Part shown: piece by piece, positions 1 through 10,258 of the stretch | Numbering within the stretch: position 1 is the stretch's first letter | Layout: the number at the start of each line of letters is the position of its first letter | NCBI RefSeq assembly: GCF_040105385.1 | Contig: NZ_JBEDNQ010000003.1 | Span: forward strand, 372,001-436,000 | DNA: 64,000 nt | Reading direction: 5' to 3' | From: Pseudonocardia nematodicida | Lineage (GTDB): Bacteria; Actinomycetota; Actinomycetes; Mycobacteriales; Pseudonocardiaceae | Made by a program: the position numbers and the translations under genes | Notes under the pieces: generated by a model | Seen by the model: only the letters and a program-made list of their open reading frames with translations | The model's database searches: none | What the model was told of the DNA's origin: nothing

Positions 1-1289
<1,289 letters not shown>

Positions 1290-1371
1290 TCGCCGCACCG
1301 CTCGTGCCCCGGCGGTCACACCTCCGGCGTGCCTGACCGGGTAGCGGGTCCCGCGCTGCGACCCTGACCGG

Positions 1372-3090
1372 GTGAGCACGCCATCCCGGGCCGAACGCGG
1401 ACGTACTGCAGCCGGATCCCGGTCGTCCGGGGCGGCGGGTCGGGCCCGGGGCGCGCGGGCGACGGCCGTCGCCGAGCGTCCGGGTGGTACCCGGCGCGGC
1501 GCGACCTCCGCCGGTCGCCCGTCCCGGCCCCGCGGCCGGGCCGACGGGCTCGACCGGCTGCGGGTGCTGCTGGCCGCGACCATGGGCGCGGTCCTCGCCG
1601 GCTACACCCTGCTCGTCCCGGTCGCCGCGCTGCTCACCGCGACCGGGGGCGCCCCGGTGACCGCGGACGGCGCGCTCGCCGCCGCCGTCCCGATGTGGCT
1701 GGCCGCGCACCAGATCCCGGTCGCGCTCGACGGCCGTCCCCTCGGCGTGCTGCCGCTGATGCCGACCGCGGTGGCCGTCGGGATGGTCGCGTTCTTCTCC
1801 CGGTGGGCGGTGCGACGCCTGGGCGGCCGGGTCCGGCACGACGCCGGCGCGGTGGTCGCGTCCCAGGCCGGCGCCGCCGCCGCGGTGGCGGTACTCGCCG
1901 GGGCGCTGCTGCCGCGGGAGATGGCGGTGACGGCACCGTGGGCGTCCATGGTCGGCGCCGGCCTGATCGGTGGGGCGGCCGCCGGCGCCGGGGTGCTGAT
2001 CGCGTGCGGCCCGCCGGTGGCCTGGCGACGGGTCGTGGGCCTCTGGCCCGGCGCGGAGTCGGTGCTGGCCGGGGTGCGGGTCGCCGTCACCGGGCTGCTG
2101 ATGGTCGGGGCGCTGGTGCTGTGCACGGTGCTCGCGGTGAACGCCGTCGACGCCACCGACGCCGCCGCCCGCCTCGGCCCCGGCGTCCTCGCCGCCGCGG
2201 GGGTGCTCGTGCTGGCCGTGGGGTATCTGCCGAACGCGCTGGTCGGCGCGCTGTCGTGGGCGCTGGGCGCTGGCGTGTCGGTCGGGATCGCGACGTCCTC
2301 GCCGCTGGCCGCGGCGCCGGGCCCGCTGCCGCCCTTCCCGCTCACCGCGGTGCTGCCGGTGACGACCGTGCCGCCCGCGGCGCCGCTGGTGTTCCTGCTG
2401 CCGGTCGCGGTCGGCGTGCTGACCGGGATGGCCTGCCGCCGCCGGTTGCCCGACGCCGGGGCGCCCGGGGACCGGATCGCCGCCCCGGCGACCGCCGTGG
2501 CGCTCGTGGCGGTCGGCGTGTTCCTGCTGGCGACGGTGGCCGGCGGGCAGCTGGCCGGTGGCCCGTACGACCCGGTGTCGTTCCACGGCAGCGCGGCCGG
2601 ACTCTCGGTCCTGCTCCTCGTCGGGGTGCCTGCGGTGCTGACCTGCGCCGGTCCCGAGCTCGCCGGGCGCGCACCGGCGGGCCGCGGCGGGCGGGGCCGG
2701 TCGGCCCGCCCGGGCCGGTCGGCCGCGGAGCGCGCGCGGGCCGCCCGGGCCGCGCGGACCCGCCGGCCGCGGCCGGCGACGGTCGGGGACCTGGTCGAGC
2801 GGCGCCGCACCTCGGGCGCGGCGGTGTCCGGGGACGAGCGGCCCGACGTGTCCGGGGACGAGCGGCTCGACGTGTCCGGGGACGAGCGGCTCGACGTGTC
2901 CGGGGACGCGCGGCCGGGGGTGTCGGGGGACGAGCGGCCCGACCCCTCCGGTGACGACGGTCCGGAGCCGGCCGGTCCCGACGCCGAGACCGAGCCCGCG
3001 GCCGGGACGGACACCGATCCCGGGTCCGCCGGCGAGCCGGCGTCCGGTACCGACGATCGGGATGCCCCGGCCGCGCCGGACGAGCGGTGA
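1372..3090 (+). CDS. perM: DUF6350 / PerM-like polytopic membrane protein
   Basis: A 572-residue protein with a basic, Arg-rich N-terminal tail of about 60 residues, then roughly ten hydrophobic helices (residues ~65-430), then a charged cytoplasmic-type tail. The tail carries six to seven near-identical blocks of about ten residues of the form VSGDERPD (about 2820-2965). Location directly before purN-purH and the helix pattern match mycobacterial PerM (Rv0955), an envelope protein tied to cell division during persistence. Start is GTG at 1372; no strong ribosome binding site is visible. The C-terminal repeat block is absent from the core family and looks lineage specific. Family call is good; the cell-division role is carried over from mycobacteria. 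Confidence 0.75.
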   Translation: MSTPSRAERGRTAAGSRSSGAAGRARGARATAVAERPGGTRRGATSAGRPSRPRGRADGLDRLRVLLAATMGAVLAGYTLLVPVAALLTATGGAPVTADGALAAAVPMWLAAHQIPVALDGRPLGVLPLMPTAVAVGMVAFFSRWAVRRLGGRVRHDAGAVVASQAGAAAAVAVLAGALLPREMAVTAPWASMVGAGLIGGAAAGAGVLIACGPPVAWRRVVGLWPGAESVLAGVRVAVTGLLMVGALVLCTVLAVNAVDATDAAARLGPGVLAAAGVLVLAVGYLPNALVGALSWALGAGVSVGIATSSPLAAAPGPLPPFPLTAVLPVTTVPPAAPLVFLLPVAVGVLTGMACRRRLPDAGAPGDRIAAPATAVALVAVGVFLLATVAGGQLAGGPYDPVSFHGSAAGLSVLLLVGVPAVLTCAGPELAGRAPAGRGGRGRSARPGRSAAERARAARAARTRRPRPATVGDLVERRRTSGAAVSGDERPDVSGDERLDVSGDERLDVSGDARPGVSGDERPDPSGDDGPEPAGPDAETEPAAGTDTDPGSAGEPASGTDDRDAPAAPDER

Positions 3091-3148
3091 CCGGCCGGGG
3101 GTGACGTCCGCGGCCTGGTCGGGCCACACGCGACCGTGGTGATCGACG

Positions 3149-3193
3149 GTTGTGGAGCGGAGCGTGCGGCAGGCGCTCGCCGCGTTCCACAAC
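3149..3193. terminator. Inverted repeat between perM and purN
   Basis: GTTGTGGA (3149-3156) pairs with TCCACAAC (3186-3193) around a 29-base loop, with further partial pairing outside. It lies 58 bases after the perM stop and before the purN promoter region, so it may end perM transcription. No T-run follows. Confidence 0.35.
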
Positions 3194-3320
3194 GGGTGAT
3201 CATCGGCGGTGACCGGTGCCACCGGACCGTCCCGCACCCCCTCCCGTCCCGGCGCCTACGCTGGTCGGCGGCGTGACAGGCCGCGACCGGCGGCCGGTTC
3301 GAGGTGACGAGGGAGTGGGC

Positions 3321-3935
3321 GTGCGCACGGACGGGCAGGCGACCCCGGGGACGTTCCGGGTGGTCGTCCTCGTCTCCGGCGGCGGCACCCTGCTGCAGGC
3401 GCTGCTCGACGACGCCGGGTCGGGTTACCGGGTCGTCGCCGTCGGTGCGGACCGGCCGAGGGCGACGGGCCTGGACCGGGCCCGTGCCGCGGACGTCCCG
3501 ACCTTCGTCGAACGGCTCGCCGACCACCCCGACCGGGACGCCTGGAACCGTGCCCTGACCGGACGGGTGCTCGCCCACCGGCCCGACCTCGTCGTCGGCG
3601 CGGGGTTCATGAAGCTGGTCGCACCGGCCTTCCTGGACGGCATCGGATGCCCGATGCTGAACACCCACCCCGCCCTGCTGCCCGCGTTCCCCGGCGCACA
3701 CGCCGTCCGCGACGCGCTGGCCGCCGGGGTCGACGTCACCGGCGCGACCGTGCACGAGGTCGACGCCGGTCTGGACACCGGGCCGGTCCTCGCGCAGGCG
3801 GAGGTGCCCGTCCGGCCCGGGGACGACGAGGCGGCCCTGCACGAGCGGATCAAGACCGAGGAACGACGGCTGCTGGTCGGGACGGTGCGGCGGCTCGCCG
3901 CCACCGCCACGGCGGCCGGGAGAAGCACGAGGTGA
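3321..3935 (+). CDS. purN: Phosphoribosylglycinamide formyltransferase PurN
   Basis: Transfers the formyl group of 10-formyl-THF to GAR, the third step of de novo purine synthesis. From GTG 3321 the protein is 204 residues, close to the usual ~200-215. The catalytic triad is visible: Asn114 and His116 in NTHPALLP and Asp152 in LDTGP, with the same spacing as E. coli N106/H108/D144. The start at 3321 is chosen because GAGGGAG (3309-3315) sits 5 bases upstream. In-frame GTGs at 3273 and 3216 would add 16 and 35 unconserved residues. TACGCT at 3257-3262 may be the -10 element. purH begins 3 bases after the stop, so the two are cotranscribed. Confidence 0.93.
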   Translation: MRTDGQATPGTFRVVVLVSGGGTLLQALLDDAGSGYRVVAVGADRPRATGLDRARAADVPTFVERLADHPDRDAWNRALTGRVLAHRPDLVVGAGFMKLVAPAFLDGIGCPMLNTHPALLPAFPGAHAVRDALAAGVDVTGATVHEVDAGLDTGPVLAQAEVPVRPGDDEAALHERIKTEERRLLVGTVRRLAATATAAGRSTR

Positions 3936-3938
3936 GTG

Positions 3939-5498
3939 ATGAGTGAGCGCAGGCCGGTCCGCCGGGTCCTGATCAGCGTCTACGACAAGACCGGGCTGCT
4001 CGATCTGGCCACCGGGCTGCACGCGGCAGGCGTGGAGATCGTCTCCACCGGCTCGACCGCGCAGCGGATCGCCGACGCCGGCGTCCCGGTCACCCCGGTC
4101 GAGGAGGTCACCGGGTTCCCCGAGTGCTTCGACGGCCGGGTCAAGACCCTGCACCCGCGGGTGCACGCCGGGCTGCTCGCCGACACCCGCAAGCCCGAGC
4201 ACGTCGCCCAGCTCGAGCAGCTGAACATCGCGCCGTTCGACCTGCTGGTGTCCAACCTGTACCCGTTCGCCGAGACCGTCGCGTCCGGCGCGGGCCGCGA
4301 CGAGGTCGTCGAGCAGATCGACATCGGCGGCCCGGCGATGGTGCGCGCGTCGGCGAAGAACCACGAGAGCCTCGCGGTCGTCGTCGACCCGGGCCGCTAC
4401 GCGTGGGTGCTCGAGCAGGTCGCCGCGGGCGGGTTCGTCGTCGACGACCGGCGCCGCCTGGCGGCCGAGGCGTTCCGGCACACCGCGGGCTACGACGCCG
4501 CCGTCGCGACCTGGATGGGCGAGCAGTTCCCGTCGACGTCGGGGGACTCCACACCGGAGTGGATCGGTGCCGCCTGGACCCGCGCGCGCCCGCTGCGCTA
4601 CGGCGAGAACCCGCACCAGGCCGCCGCGCTCTACACCGACGGCCGGGCCGCCGGACTGGCCGGCGCCGAGCAGCTGCACGGCAAGGAGATGTCCTACAAC
4701 AACTACGTCGACGCCGACGCCGCCTGGCGCGCCGCGCACGACCACGGCGACACCCCGACCGTCGCGGTGATCAAGCACGCCAACCCGTGCGGGATCGCGG
4801 TCGGCGCCGACGTCGCGGAGGCGCACCGCAAGGCGCACGCGACCGACCCGGTGTCGGCGTTCGGCGGCGTGATCGCGTGCAACGCCGAGGTCGACGTGGC
4901 GATGGCCGAGCAGGTCGCGGAGGTCTTCACCGAGGTCGTGGTCGCCCCGTCCTACGCCGACGACGCGCTGGAGGTTTTGGCGCGCAAGAAGAACGTCCGG
5001 CTGCTGCGGATTCCGGGCGAGGTCGTGCGGGGCGGCACCGAGCTGCGGCCGATCTCCGGCGGGATGCTCGCCCAGCAGCGTGACCTGGTGGACGCCGACG
5101 GCGACGACCCCGCCGCCTGGAAGCTCGTCACCGGGGACCCGGTGCCGGCCGCGACGCTCGCGGACCTCGCCTTCGCCTGGCGGGCCTGCCGCGCGGTGAA
5201 GTCGAACGCGATCCTGCTCGCGCACGACGGCGCGGCCGTCGGCGTCGGGATGGGACAGGTCAACCGGGTCGACGCCGCCAAGCTGGCCGTGGAGCGCGCC
5301 GGCGAGCGGGCGCGCGGCGCGGTCGCCGCCTCGGACGCGTTCTTCCCGTTCCCCGACGGCCTCGAGGTGCTCCTCGACGCCGGTGTGGCGGCCGTGGTGC
5401 AGCCCGGCGGATCGGTCCGTGACGAGCAGGTGGTCGCCGCCTGCGCCAAGGCCGGCGTCCCCATGTACCTGACCGGAACCCGCCACTTCGCCCACTGA
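3939..5498 (+). CDS. purH: Bifunctional AICAR formyltransferase / IMP cyclohydrolase PurH
   Basis: Catalyses the last two steps to IMP. The 519-residue length is normal for the family. The N-terminal MGS-like cyclohydrolase domain (~1-150) contains GRVKTLHPRVHAG. The formyltransferase domain follows, with NNYVDADAA and the Lys-His pair in IKHANPCG, and ends in GTRHFAH. GTG at 3936 immediately precedes the ATG in frame; the ATG at 3939 is preferred because GAGG at 3929-3932 is then at good spacing. Forms an operon with purN. Confidence 0.95.
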   Translation: MSERRPVRRVLISVYDKTGLLDLATGLHAAGVEIVSTGSTAQRIADAGVPVTPVEEVTGFPECFDGRVKTLHPRVHAGLLADTRKPEHVAQLEQLNIAPFDLLVSNLYPFAETVASGAGRDEVVEQIDIGGPAMVRASAKNHESLAVVVDPGRYAWVLEQVAAGGFVVDDRRRLAAEAFRHTAGYDAAVATWMGEQFPSTSGDSTPEWIGAAWTRARPLRYGENPHQAAALYTDGRAAGLAGAEQLHGKEMSYNNYVDADAAWRAAHDHGDTPTVAVIKHANPCGIAVGADVAEAHRKAHATDPVSAFGGVIACNAEVDVAMAEQVAEVFTEVVVAPSYADDALEVLARKKNVRLLRIPGEVVRGGTELRPISGGMLAQQRDLVDADGDDPAAWKLVTGDPVPAATLADLAFAWRACRAVKSNAILLAHDGAAVGVGMGQVNRVDAAKLAVERAGERARGAVAASDAFFPFPDGLEVLLDAGVAAVVQPGGSVRDEQVVAACAKAGVPMYLTGTRHFAH

Positions 5499-5732
5499 CC
5501 TGGCGTCCCCTGGGCCCCGGTCCTCGCAGAGCTTCCCCGGCCTCGCAGGGTCCTTGGCCACCTCGCAGGTGCCGTGGCGGCTGCGAGGTCGGTGAGACCT
5601 CTGCGAGGTGCGCGGGGAGACCGGCGGATCGCCCGCGTCCGCGGAAACTGTCAGGGGTCCGTGCGACGGTGCTCCGCGTCGGCCCGCTCCGGGTCCCCCG
5701 ACCGGGGGCTGCGGGAGGGTCGGCCCAGGCCC
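5499..5732. repeat. Array of five CCTCGCAG motifs at ~20-base spacing after purH
   Basis: Three direct copies of CCTCGCAG start at 5522, 5541 and 5561. Two inverted copies, CTGCGAGG, start at 5581 and 5601. Start-to-start spacing is 19, 20, 20 and 20 bases. The outer copies form a perfect 10-bp inverted repeat (5522-5531 with 5599-5608) and the inner ones a 9-bp repeat (5560-5568 with 5581-5589), so the RNA could fold as nested hairpins. No gene is seen in this 338-base gap. The remainder up to 5732 shows nothing I recognise. Confidence 0.6.
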
Positions 5733-5754
5733 TATGATTCGAACATCGGTTCGA
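5733..5754 (+). promoter_or_regulatory. LexA box (SOS operator) and -10 element of imuA'-imuB
   Basis: TCGAACATCGGTTCGA at 5739-5754 is a perfect match to the actinobacterial LexA operator TCGAAC-N4-GTTCGA. A -10-like TATGAT (5733-5738) abuts it, so bound LexA would cover the transcription start. imuA' begins 82 bases downstream. Confidence 0.92.
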
Positions 5755-5836
5755 GCACGCGCCGCCTTCCCCGCGGCGCGCCGGGCAGGGAACGACCGGC
5801 CACCCGGCCGGTCGCGGTGCGACGGGGGAGGTCCGT

Positions 5837-6994
5837 GTGGGCAGGGCTGTGGGCGGAGCGTCGACGGTGGCGGCGGCCGCTCCGGGGAGCGCGGTCGACG
5901 GCGGCACGGACGGGGAGCCCGAGCCGGTGTTCGACCCGGCCACGGTGTCCGGTCCGGTGATCGGGGCCGGGACGCGGCGCGCGGGGGCGGACGGGGAACC
6001 CGTCCTCGCGGGCCGGACCGGCACGCGGGCCGGGCACCCGCTCGCCCTCCGCCCGCCCGGTGAGCAGGGGAGCGGGCGGGAGCCGTTCCCGGAGGCGCGG
6101 GGCCCGGTCGGGGGGCCCGAACGGGCGGGGTCGGCGGCGGAGCGGCTGGCCCGGGCCCGGCAGGTGCTGCACCGGGTGGAGCGCCGGTCCGACCCCGAGC
6201 GGGTCCGGACCGCGCGGGTGCCCGCCGTGCCCGATCCGGGATCGGCGGCGCCCGGGACCGGCGGTGCCGCACGCGTCCTGGGTACGGCGGAGGTGGTGGA
6301 CGCGGGGGTGCTCCCGGTGCCCGGGCCACTGGCCGGGATGCTGCCCGGGGGCGGGTTGCGTCGCGGATCCACGGTCGCGGTCGGCGCCGGGCCGGGCGCG
6401 GGATCGTTGCTGTTCGCGCTGCTCGCCGCCGCCTCGGGGGAGGGGGCCTGGGCCGGGGTCGTCGGGCGTCCGGGACTGGGTGCGGCGGCCGCGGCGGAGG
6501 CGGGTGTACGGCTGGAGCGGCTGGCGCTCGTCCCGGACCCGGGGGCAGACCTGGTGCCGGTCACCGCGGCCCTGCTCGACGGGCTCGACCTGGTCGCGGT
6601 GGCCGGTCCGGAGCGTGCCGGGCTCCGAGCCGCGGACCGGCAACGGCTGATGGCCCGCGCCCGCCAGCGCGGGGCGGTGTTGCTCGCACTGGGTGCCTGG
6701 CCGGGCGCGGACCTGCGGTTGCGGTGTGAGCGGCCGCGTTGGGAGGGCACGGGTCGCGGGGCCGGGCGGTTGCGGGCACGCCGGATCGAGGTGCGTGTGG
6801 ACGGGCGTGGGTGCGGGCCGGCGGGCGTCGGTACCGAGGTGCTGCTGCCGGGCCCGGCCGGGACGGTCACGGTTCCGGACGGTGCCGTGGTTCCGGACGG
6901 TGCCGTGGTCCCGGGTGGGCCGGTGGAGGTCCCGGCGCCCGGCACGCGTACCGGTCCACCGGCCCGGATCGCCGCGGTGCGGGCGGCCGGATGA
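5837..6994 (+). CDS. imuA': ImuA' mutasome accessory protein (RecA-like fold)
   Basis: A 385-residue protein translationally coupled to imuB and placed under a LexA box, matching mycobacterial ImuA' (Rv3395c), the partner of ImuB and DnaE2 in error-prone translesion synthesis. The first ~110 residues are low-complexity Gly/Pro/Arg. The RecA-like core runs from about 150 to 315. Its P-loop position reads VGAGPGAGS and lacks the GK[T/S] of a working Walker A, as expected for a non-ATPase. A short VPDGAV repeat lies near the C-terminus. Start GTG 5837 has GGGGAGG 5 bases upstream. Sequence identity across this family is low, so the call rests mainly on context. Confidence 0.85.
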   Translation: MGRAVGGASTVAAAAPGSAVDGGTDGEPEPVFDPATVSGPVIGAGTRRAGADGEPVLAGRTGTRAGHPLALRPPGEQGSGREPFPEARGPVGGPERAGSAAERLARARQVLHRVERRSDPERVRTARVPAVPDPGSAAPGTGGAARVLGTAEVVDAGVLPVPGPLAGMLPGGGLRRGSTVAVGAGPGAGSLLFALLAAASGEGAWAGVVGRPGLGAAAAAEAGVRLERLALVPDPGADLVPVTAALLDGLDLVAVAGPERAGLRAADRQRLMARARQRGAVLLALGAWPGADLRLRCERPRWEGTGRGAGRLRARRIEVRVDGRGCGPAGVGTEVLLPGPAGTVTVPDGAVVPDGAVVPGGPVEVPAPGTRTGPPARIAAVRAAG

Positions 6995-8661
6995 GCGCCG
7001 CGATCTCCGGTTCTCCGGCCGGAGCACCGATGGCCGGAGCACCGATGGCCGGAGCCGCCGCCGACCGCCCGGTCACCGCCCGGAGCGTCCCCGCGTCGCG
7101 GGTCCTGGCCGTCTGGTCCCCGGACTGGCCGGTCACCGCCGCCGCCCGGGCCGCGCACGTCCCGGCGCACCGCCCCGCGGCGGTGTTCCACGCCAATCGG
7201 GTGCTGGCCTGCTCGGCCGTCGCCCGCCGGCACGGGGTGCGCCGTGGGCTGCGCCGGCGGGAGGCGGAGGCGCGCTGCCCCGACCTGGCCGTCCTCGCCA
7301 CCGACCCGGGCCGGGACGCCCGGCTGTTCGAACCCGTCGCGGCCGCGGTCGAGGCGCTCGCACCCGGGGTCGAGGTGGTCCGCCCCGGGCTGCTGGTGCT
7401 GCCCGCCCGCGGGCCGGTCGGCTGGTTCGGCGGTGAACGGGCCGCGGTGGAACGGCTGATCGACCAGGTCGCGCTGCACGCCGCCACCGAGTGCCAGGTC
7501 GGCGTCGCGGACGGCATGTTCGCCGCCGAGCTCGCCGCCCGCCGGGGGCGTGGGGTGCCGGTCGGCGGCTCGGCGGAATTCCTCGCGCCGATGGAGGTGG
7601 CCGAGCTGGACCGCGACCCGGAGGTGGACCGCTCGGACCTGGTCGACCTGCTGCGCCGGCTCGGGCTGCGCTCGCTGGGTGCGTTCGCGGCGCTCGCCGA
7701 GGCCGACGTCGCGTCCCGGTTCGGAGCCGACGCGGTGGCCGCGCACCGGCTCGCCCGCGGGCTCGACCCGCGTCCCCCGGCGCGTCGCGTGCCACCGGAG
7801 GAGCTGTCCGCGGCGATCGAGCTGGATCCGCCGGTGGACCGGGTCGACGCGGCCGCGTTCGCCGCCCGTGGGCTGGCGACCCGGCTGCACGAGGCGCTCG
7901 CCGGGCACGGGCTGGCCTGCACCCGGCTCGGCGTGCACGCGCGCACCGCGGACTCCGAGGAGCTCCTGCGGGTCTGGAGGTGCGCCGAGCCGCTCACCCC
8001 GTCCGGCACGGTCGACCGGGTGCGCTGGCAGCTGGACGCCTGGCTGGGCCGCGGTGGGTCCGGGACGCTGGTCGCCCTGCGCCTCACCCCCGAGGACACG
8101 GTGGCGGCCGGTGCGCTGCAACGCGGGCTGTGGGGCGACGTCGGGGAGGGCGACGAGCGGGCCGGGCGGGCGCTGGTCCGGGTGCAGGCCCTGCTCGGGC
8201 CGGAGGCGGTGCTCACCGCGGTGCCGACCGGCGGGCGGGATCCGGGGGAGCGGATCCGGATGGTCCCGTGGGGTGAGGACCGGACGGCGGCCGACGACGC
8301 CGCGGCCCCGTCCGCCCGTCCGCCGAAGGACCCGCCGGCGTCCTGGCCGGGCCGGCTGCCCGCGCCGTCCCCGGCGACCGTGCCGCCCGCACCGGTGCCG
8401 GTACGGCTGCTCGACGCCACCGGCACGGAGCTGGCCCCCGCGGCACCGGACCTGCTGGACGGAGCGCCGGCCCGGATCGCCGGCCACGGACCGGACCGGG
8501 GGATCACCGGCTGGGCCGGACCCTGGCCGGTGCACACCCGCTGGTGGGCGGCCGGCGGACCCGGTCCTGCGGTACGCCTGCAGGTCGTGCTCGACGACGG
8601 GACGGCCCTGTTGCTCGTGCATCGCGACGACCGCTGGGAGGTCGCCGGTGTCTACGACTGA
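6991..8661 (+). CDS. imuB: ImuB, catalytically inactive Y-family polymerase homologue
   Basis: 556 residues, starting at ATG 6991, which overlaps the imuA' stop (ATGA). The Y-family palm/fingers begin at RVLAVWSPDWP. The region that carries the acidic catalytic motif (S-x-D-E) in active enzymes reads LLVLPARGPVGWFGG, so the metal-binding residues are missing, as known for ImuB. LQRGLWG in the C-terminal half resembles the β-clamp-binding motif of mycobacterial ImuB (QLPLWG). ImuB acts as the hub that brings DnaE2 and ImuA' to the clamp. Regulated with imuA' by LexA. Confidence 0.92.
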   Translation: MSAAISGSPAGAPMAGAPMAGAAADRPVTARSVPASRVLAVWSPDWPVTAAARAAHVPAHRPAAVFHANRVLACSAVARRHGVRRGLRRREAEARCPDLAVLATDPGRDARLFEPVAAAVEALAPGVEVVRPGLLVLPARGPVGWFGGERAAVERLIDQVALHAATECQVGVADGMFAAELAARRGRGVPVGGSAEFLAPMEVAELDRDPEVDRSDLVDLLRRLGLRSLGAFAALAEADVASRFGADAVAAHRLARGLDPRPPARRVPPEELSAAIELDPPVDRVDAAAFAARGLATRLHEALAGHGLACTRLGVHARTADSEELLRVWRCAEPLTPSGTVDRVRWQLDAWLGRGGSGTLVALRLTPEDTVAAGALQRGLWGDVGEGDERAGRALVRVQALLGPEAVLTAVPTGGRDPGERIRMVPWGEDRTAADDAAAPSARPPKDPPASWPGRLPAPSPATVPPAPVPVRLLDATGTELAPAAPDLLDGAPARIAGHGPDRGITGWAGPWPVHTRWWAAGGPGPAVRLQVVLDDGTALLLVHRDDRWEVAGVYD

Positions 8662-8707
8662 CCCGGTGTCCACGACCGGCCGAGACACCACGACCGGCTC
8701 CGTTCCC

Positions 8708-8734
8708 GGGCCGGCGCGGCAACCGCGCCGGCCC
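8708..8734. terminator. Bidirectional hairpin between imuB and the M28 peptidase gene
   Basis: GGGCCGGCGCGG (8708-8719) and CCGCGCCGGCCC (8723-8734) form a perfect 12-bp stem with a 3-base loop. It lies between two convergent genes. No T-run, as is common for actinobacterial terminators. Confidence 0.75.
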
Positions 8735-8740
8735 GGATGC

Positions 8741-10258
8741 TCAGCGCGCGGGCACGCCCGACATGTCCACCGCGAAGCGGCCGATCGCGGACCCCATCGC
8801 CGTGATGTTCCGCTCGAACGCGGTCCGGTCGATGTTGGTCAGCCGGTCGCACGCGGTGTGGTAGCAGGGGTCGTAGGGCTGGTCGGCCGTGCCGCCCCAC
8901 TTCTGGGCCTGCTCCGGGGTCTTCTGCTCCTCGGCGCCGGTGAACAGGCCACCCGCCGGGATCCCGGCCTCGATGAAGGGGCCGTAGTCGGAGCGGCCGT
9001 CGAACGCCGTCCCCTCCGGCTCCGGCGCGCCCGCCGCGACGAGCGCGTCGGTCAGCACCTGCTCCGCGGTCTCCGACCCCGGCGGTCCGGCCTCCCCGCC
9101 CAGGTTGTCGGAGTTGTCGCCGTCGTAGACGAGGTAGCCGGCGTTCGGCGAGCCGACCATGTCGAAGTTCAGGTAGAGCGCGACCCGCGCGGCGTCCTGC
9201 TCGGAAAGGCCCTCGACGTACTTCGTCGCCCCGACGAGGCCGATCTCCTCGGCGCCCCACCAGGCGAACCGCACCCGCTGACCGGCCGGCGGCTCGGCAC
9301 CGAGCTTCTCGGCGACCTCGAGCAGCGCGGCGCTGCCGCTGCCGTTGTCGTTGATCCCGGCCCCCTCGGGGGTCGAGTCGAGGTGCGCTCCGGCCATCAG
9401 CACCCGATCCGGGTCGCCGGTCTTCGTCTCGGCGAGCACGTTGCGGGAGCTCTGCTGCTCGATGGTGGTGTCCAGGACCAGGGTGGCCTGCTGCCCGTCC
9501 TGCAGGGTCTGCCCGGCGGTCCGGGTGACCGCCGCGGTCGGCACCACGTTCTCGGTGTCGCCGAGGGTGGCCGGCAGCGCCGCGTCCTCGGTGTTCACGA
9601 TGATCACCGCGACCGCCCCGGCGGCGCCGGCGACCTGGGACTTCTGCCCGAACTCGCACGACCCCCGCTCGACGACGGCGATCGCCCCCTCGGGCATCCC
9701 CTGGTAGTCGGCGGCGTCGCAGCCCGGGGTCGGGTCCTCCGGGGCGCTCGGCCGCACCGACAGCGGTGCGGTCAGGCCGCCGGGCGGGGTCGCCGGCGAG
9801 AAGCTGAGCACCTCGGTGGTCACCGGCGCGTCCGCGACCGTCAGCCGGGCGTCGCCCGCGGTGAAGGTCCGCACGTCGAACGACGGGGTCTGCACCTCGT
9901 ACCCGGCCTCACGGAGCACGCCCGCGACGTAGTCGACGCTCGCGTCGTAGCCGGAGGTGCCGACGGCCCGGTTGCCGTCGTGCTGGTCGGCGATCCGCTC
10001 GAAGGCCTCCAGGTGGGCGTACGCGGCCTCCTCGGAGACCGCGCCGGCCAGGCGGTCGGGCAGCCCCGGGTCGGCCCCGTCGGCGGCCCCGGCGCCGTCG
10101 CCGAGCGCGACGTTCGAGTCCGGCGGAGCCGGCGCGTTCGCACACGCGACCAGCGCCATCGCGGCCAGTCCGGCGATCAGCGCCGTCGCCGGCCGGCGCC
10201 ATGCCGGTCGTCGCCTGCCCCGGTCCCGTCCCGTCGTCCCGGTCGTCCCCGGCCGCAT
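8741..10258 (-). CDS. Secreted M28 family aminopeptidase lipoprotein
   Basis: 505 residues. An N-terminal signal peptide (LIAGLAAMALVAC) ends in a lipobox, so the mature protein is probably membrane-anchored outside the cell. A PA (protease-associated) domain lies around residues 150-260. It is followed by the M28 zinc peptidase domain: AGAHLDS, a metal-bridging Asp in GINDNGSGS, the catalytic Glu pair in WWGAEEIG, and a late His in YHTACD. Similar to Streptomyces aminopeptidase S-type enzymes that remove N-terminal hydrophobic residues; the exact substrate is unknown. Start ATG 10258 has a GGGGGTGGG stretch just upstream. It sits convergent to imuB and divergent from dnaE2, and no functional link to mutagenesis is evident. 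Confidence 0.88.
   Translation of the reverse strand: MRPGTTGTTGRDRGRRRPAWRRPATALIAGLAAMALVACANAPAPPDSNVALGDGAGAADGADPGLPDRLAGAVSEEAAYAHLEAFERIADQHDGNRAVGTSGYDASVDYVAGVLREAGYEVQTPSFDVRTFTAGDARLTVADAPVTTEVLSFSPATPPGGLTAPLSVRPSAPEDPTPGCDAADYQGMPEGAIAVVERGSCEFGQKSQVAGAAGAVAVIIVNTEDAALPATLGDTENVVPTAAVTRTAGQTLQDGQQATLVLDTTIEQQSSRNVLAETKTGDPDRVLMAGAHLDSTPEGAGINDNGSGSAALLEVAEKLGAEPPAGQRVRFAWWGAEEIGLVGATKYVEGLSEQDAARVALYLNFDMVGSPNAGYLVYDGDNSDNLGGEAGPPGSETAEQVLTDALVAAGAPEPEGTAFDGRSDYGPFIEAGIPAGGLFTGAEEQKTPEQAQKWGGTADQPYDPCYHTACDRLTNIDRTAFERNITAMGSAIGRFAVDMSGVPAR

Noticed and set aside
1602..6329. Very long minus-strand open frame opposite perM, purN and purH
   Set aside because: Antisense shadow of high-GC genes; its translation is Pro/Arg/Gly-rich with no domain, and the plus-strand genes are clear families.
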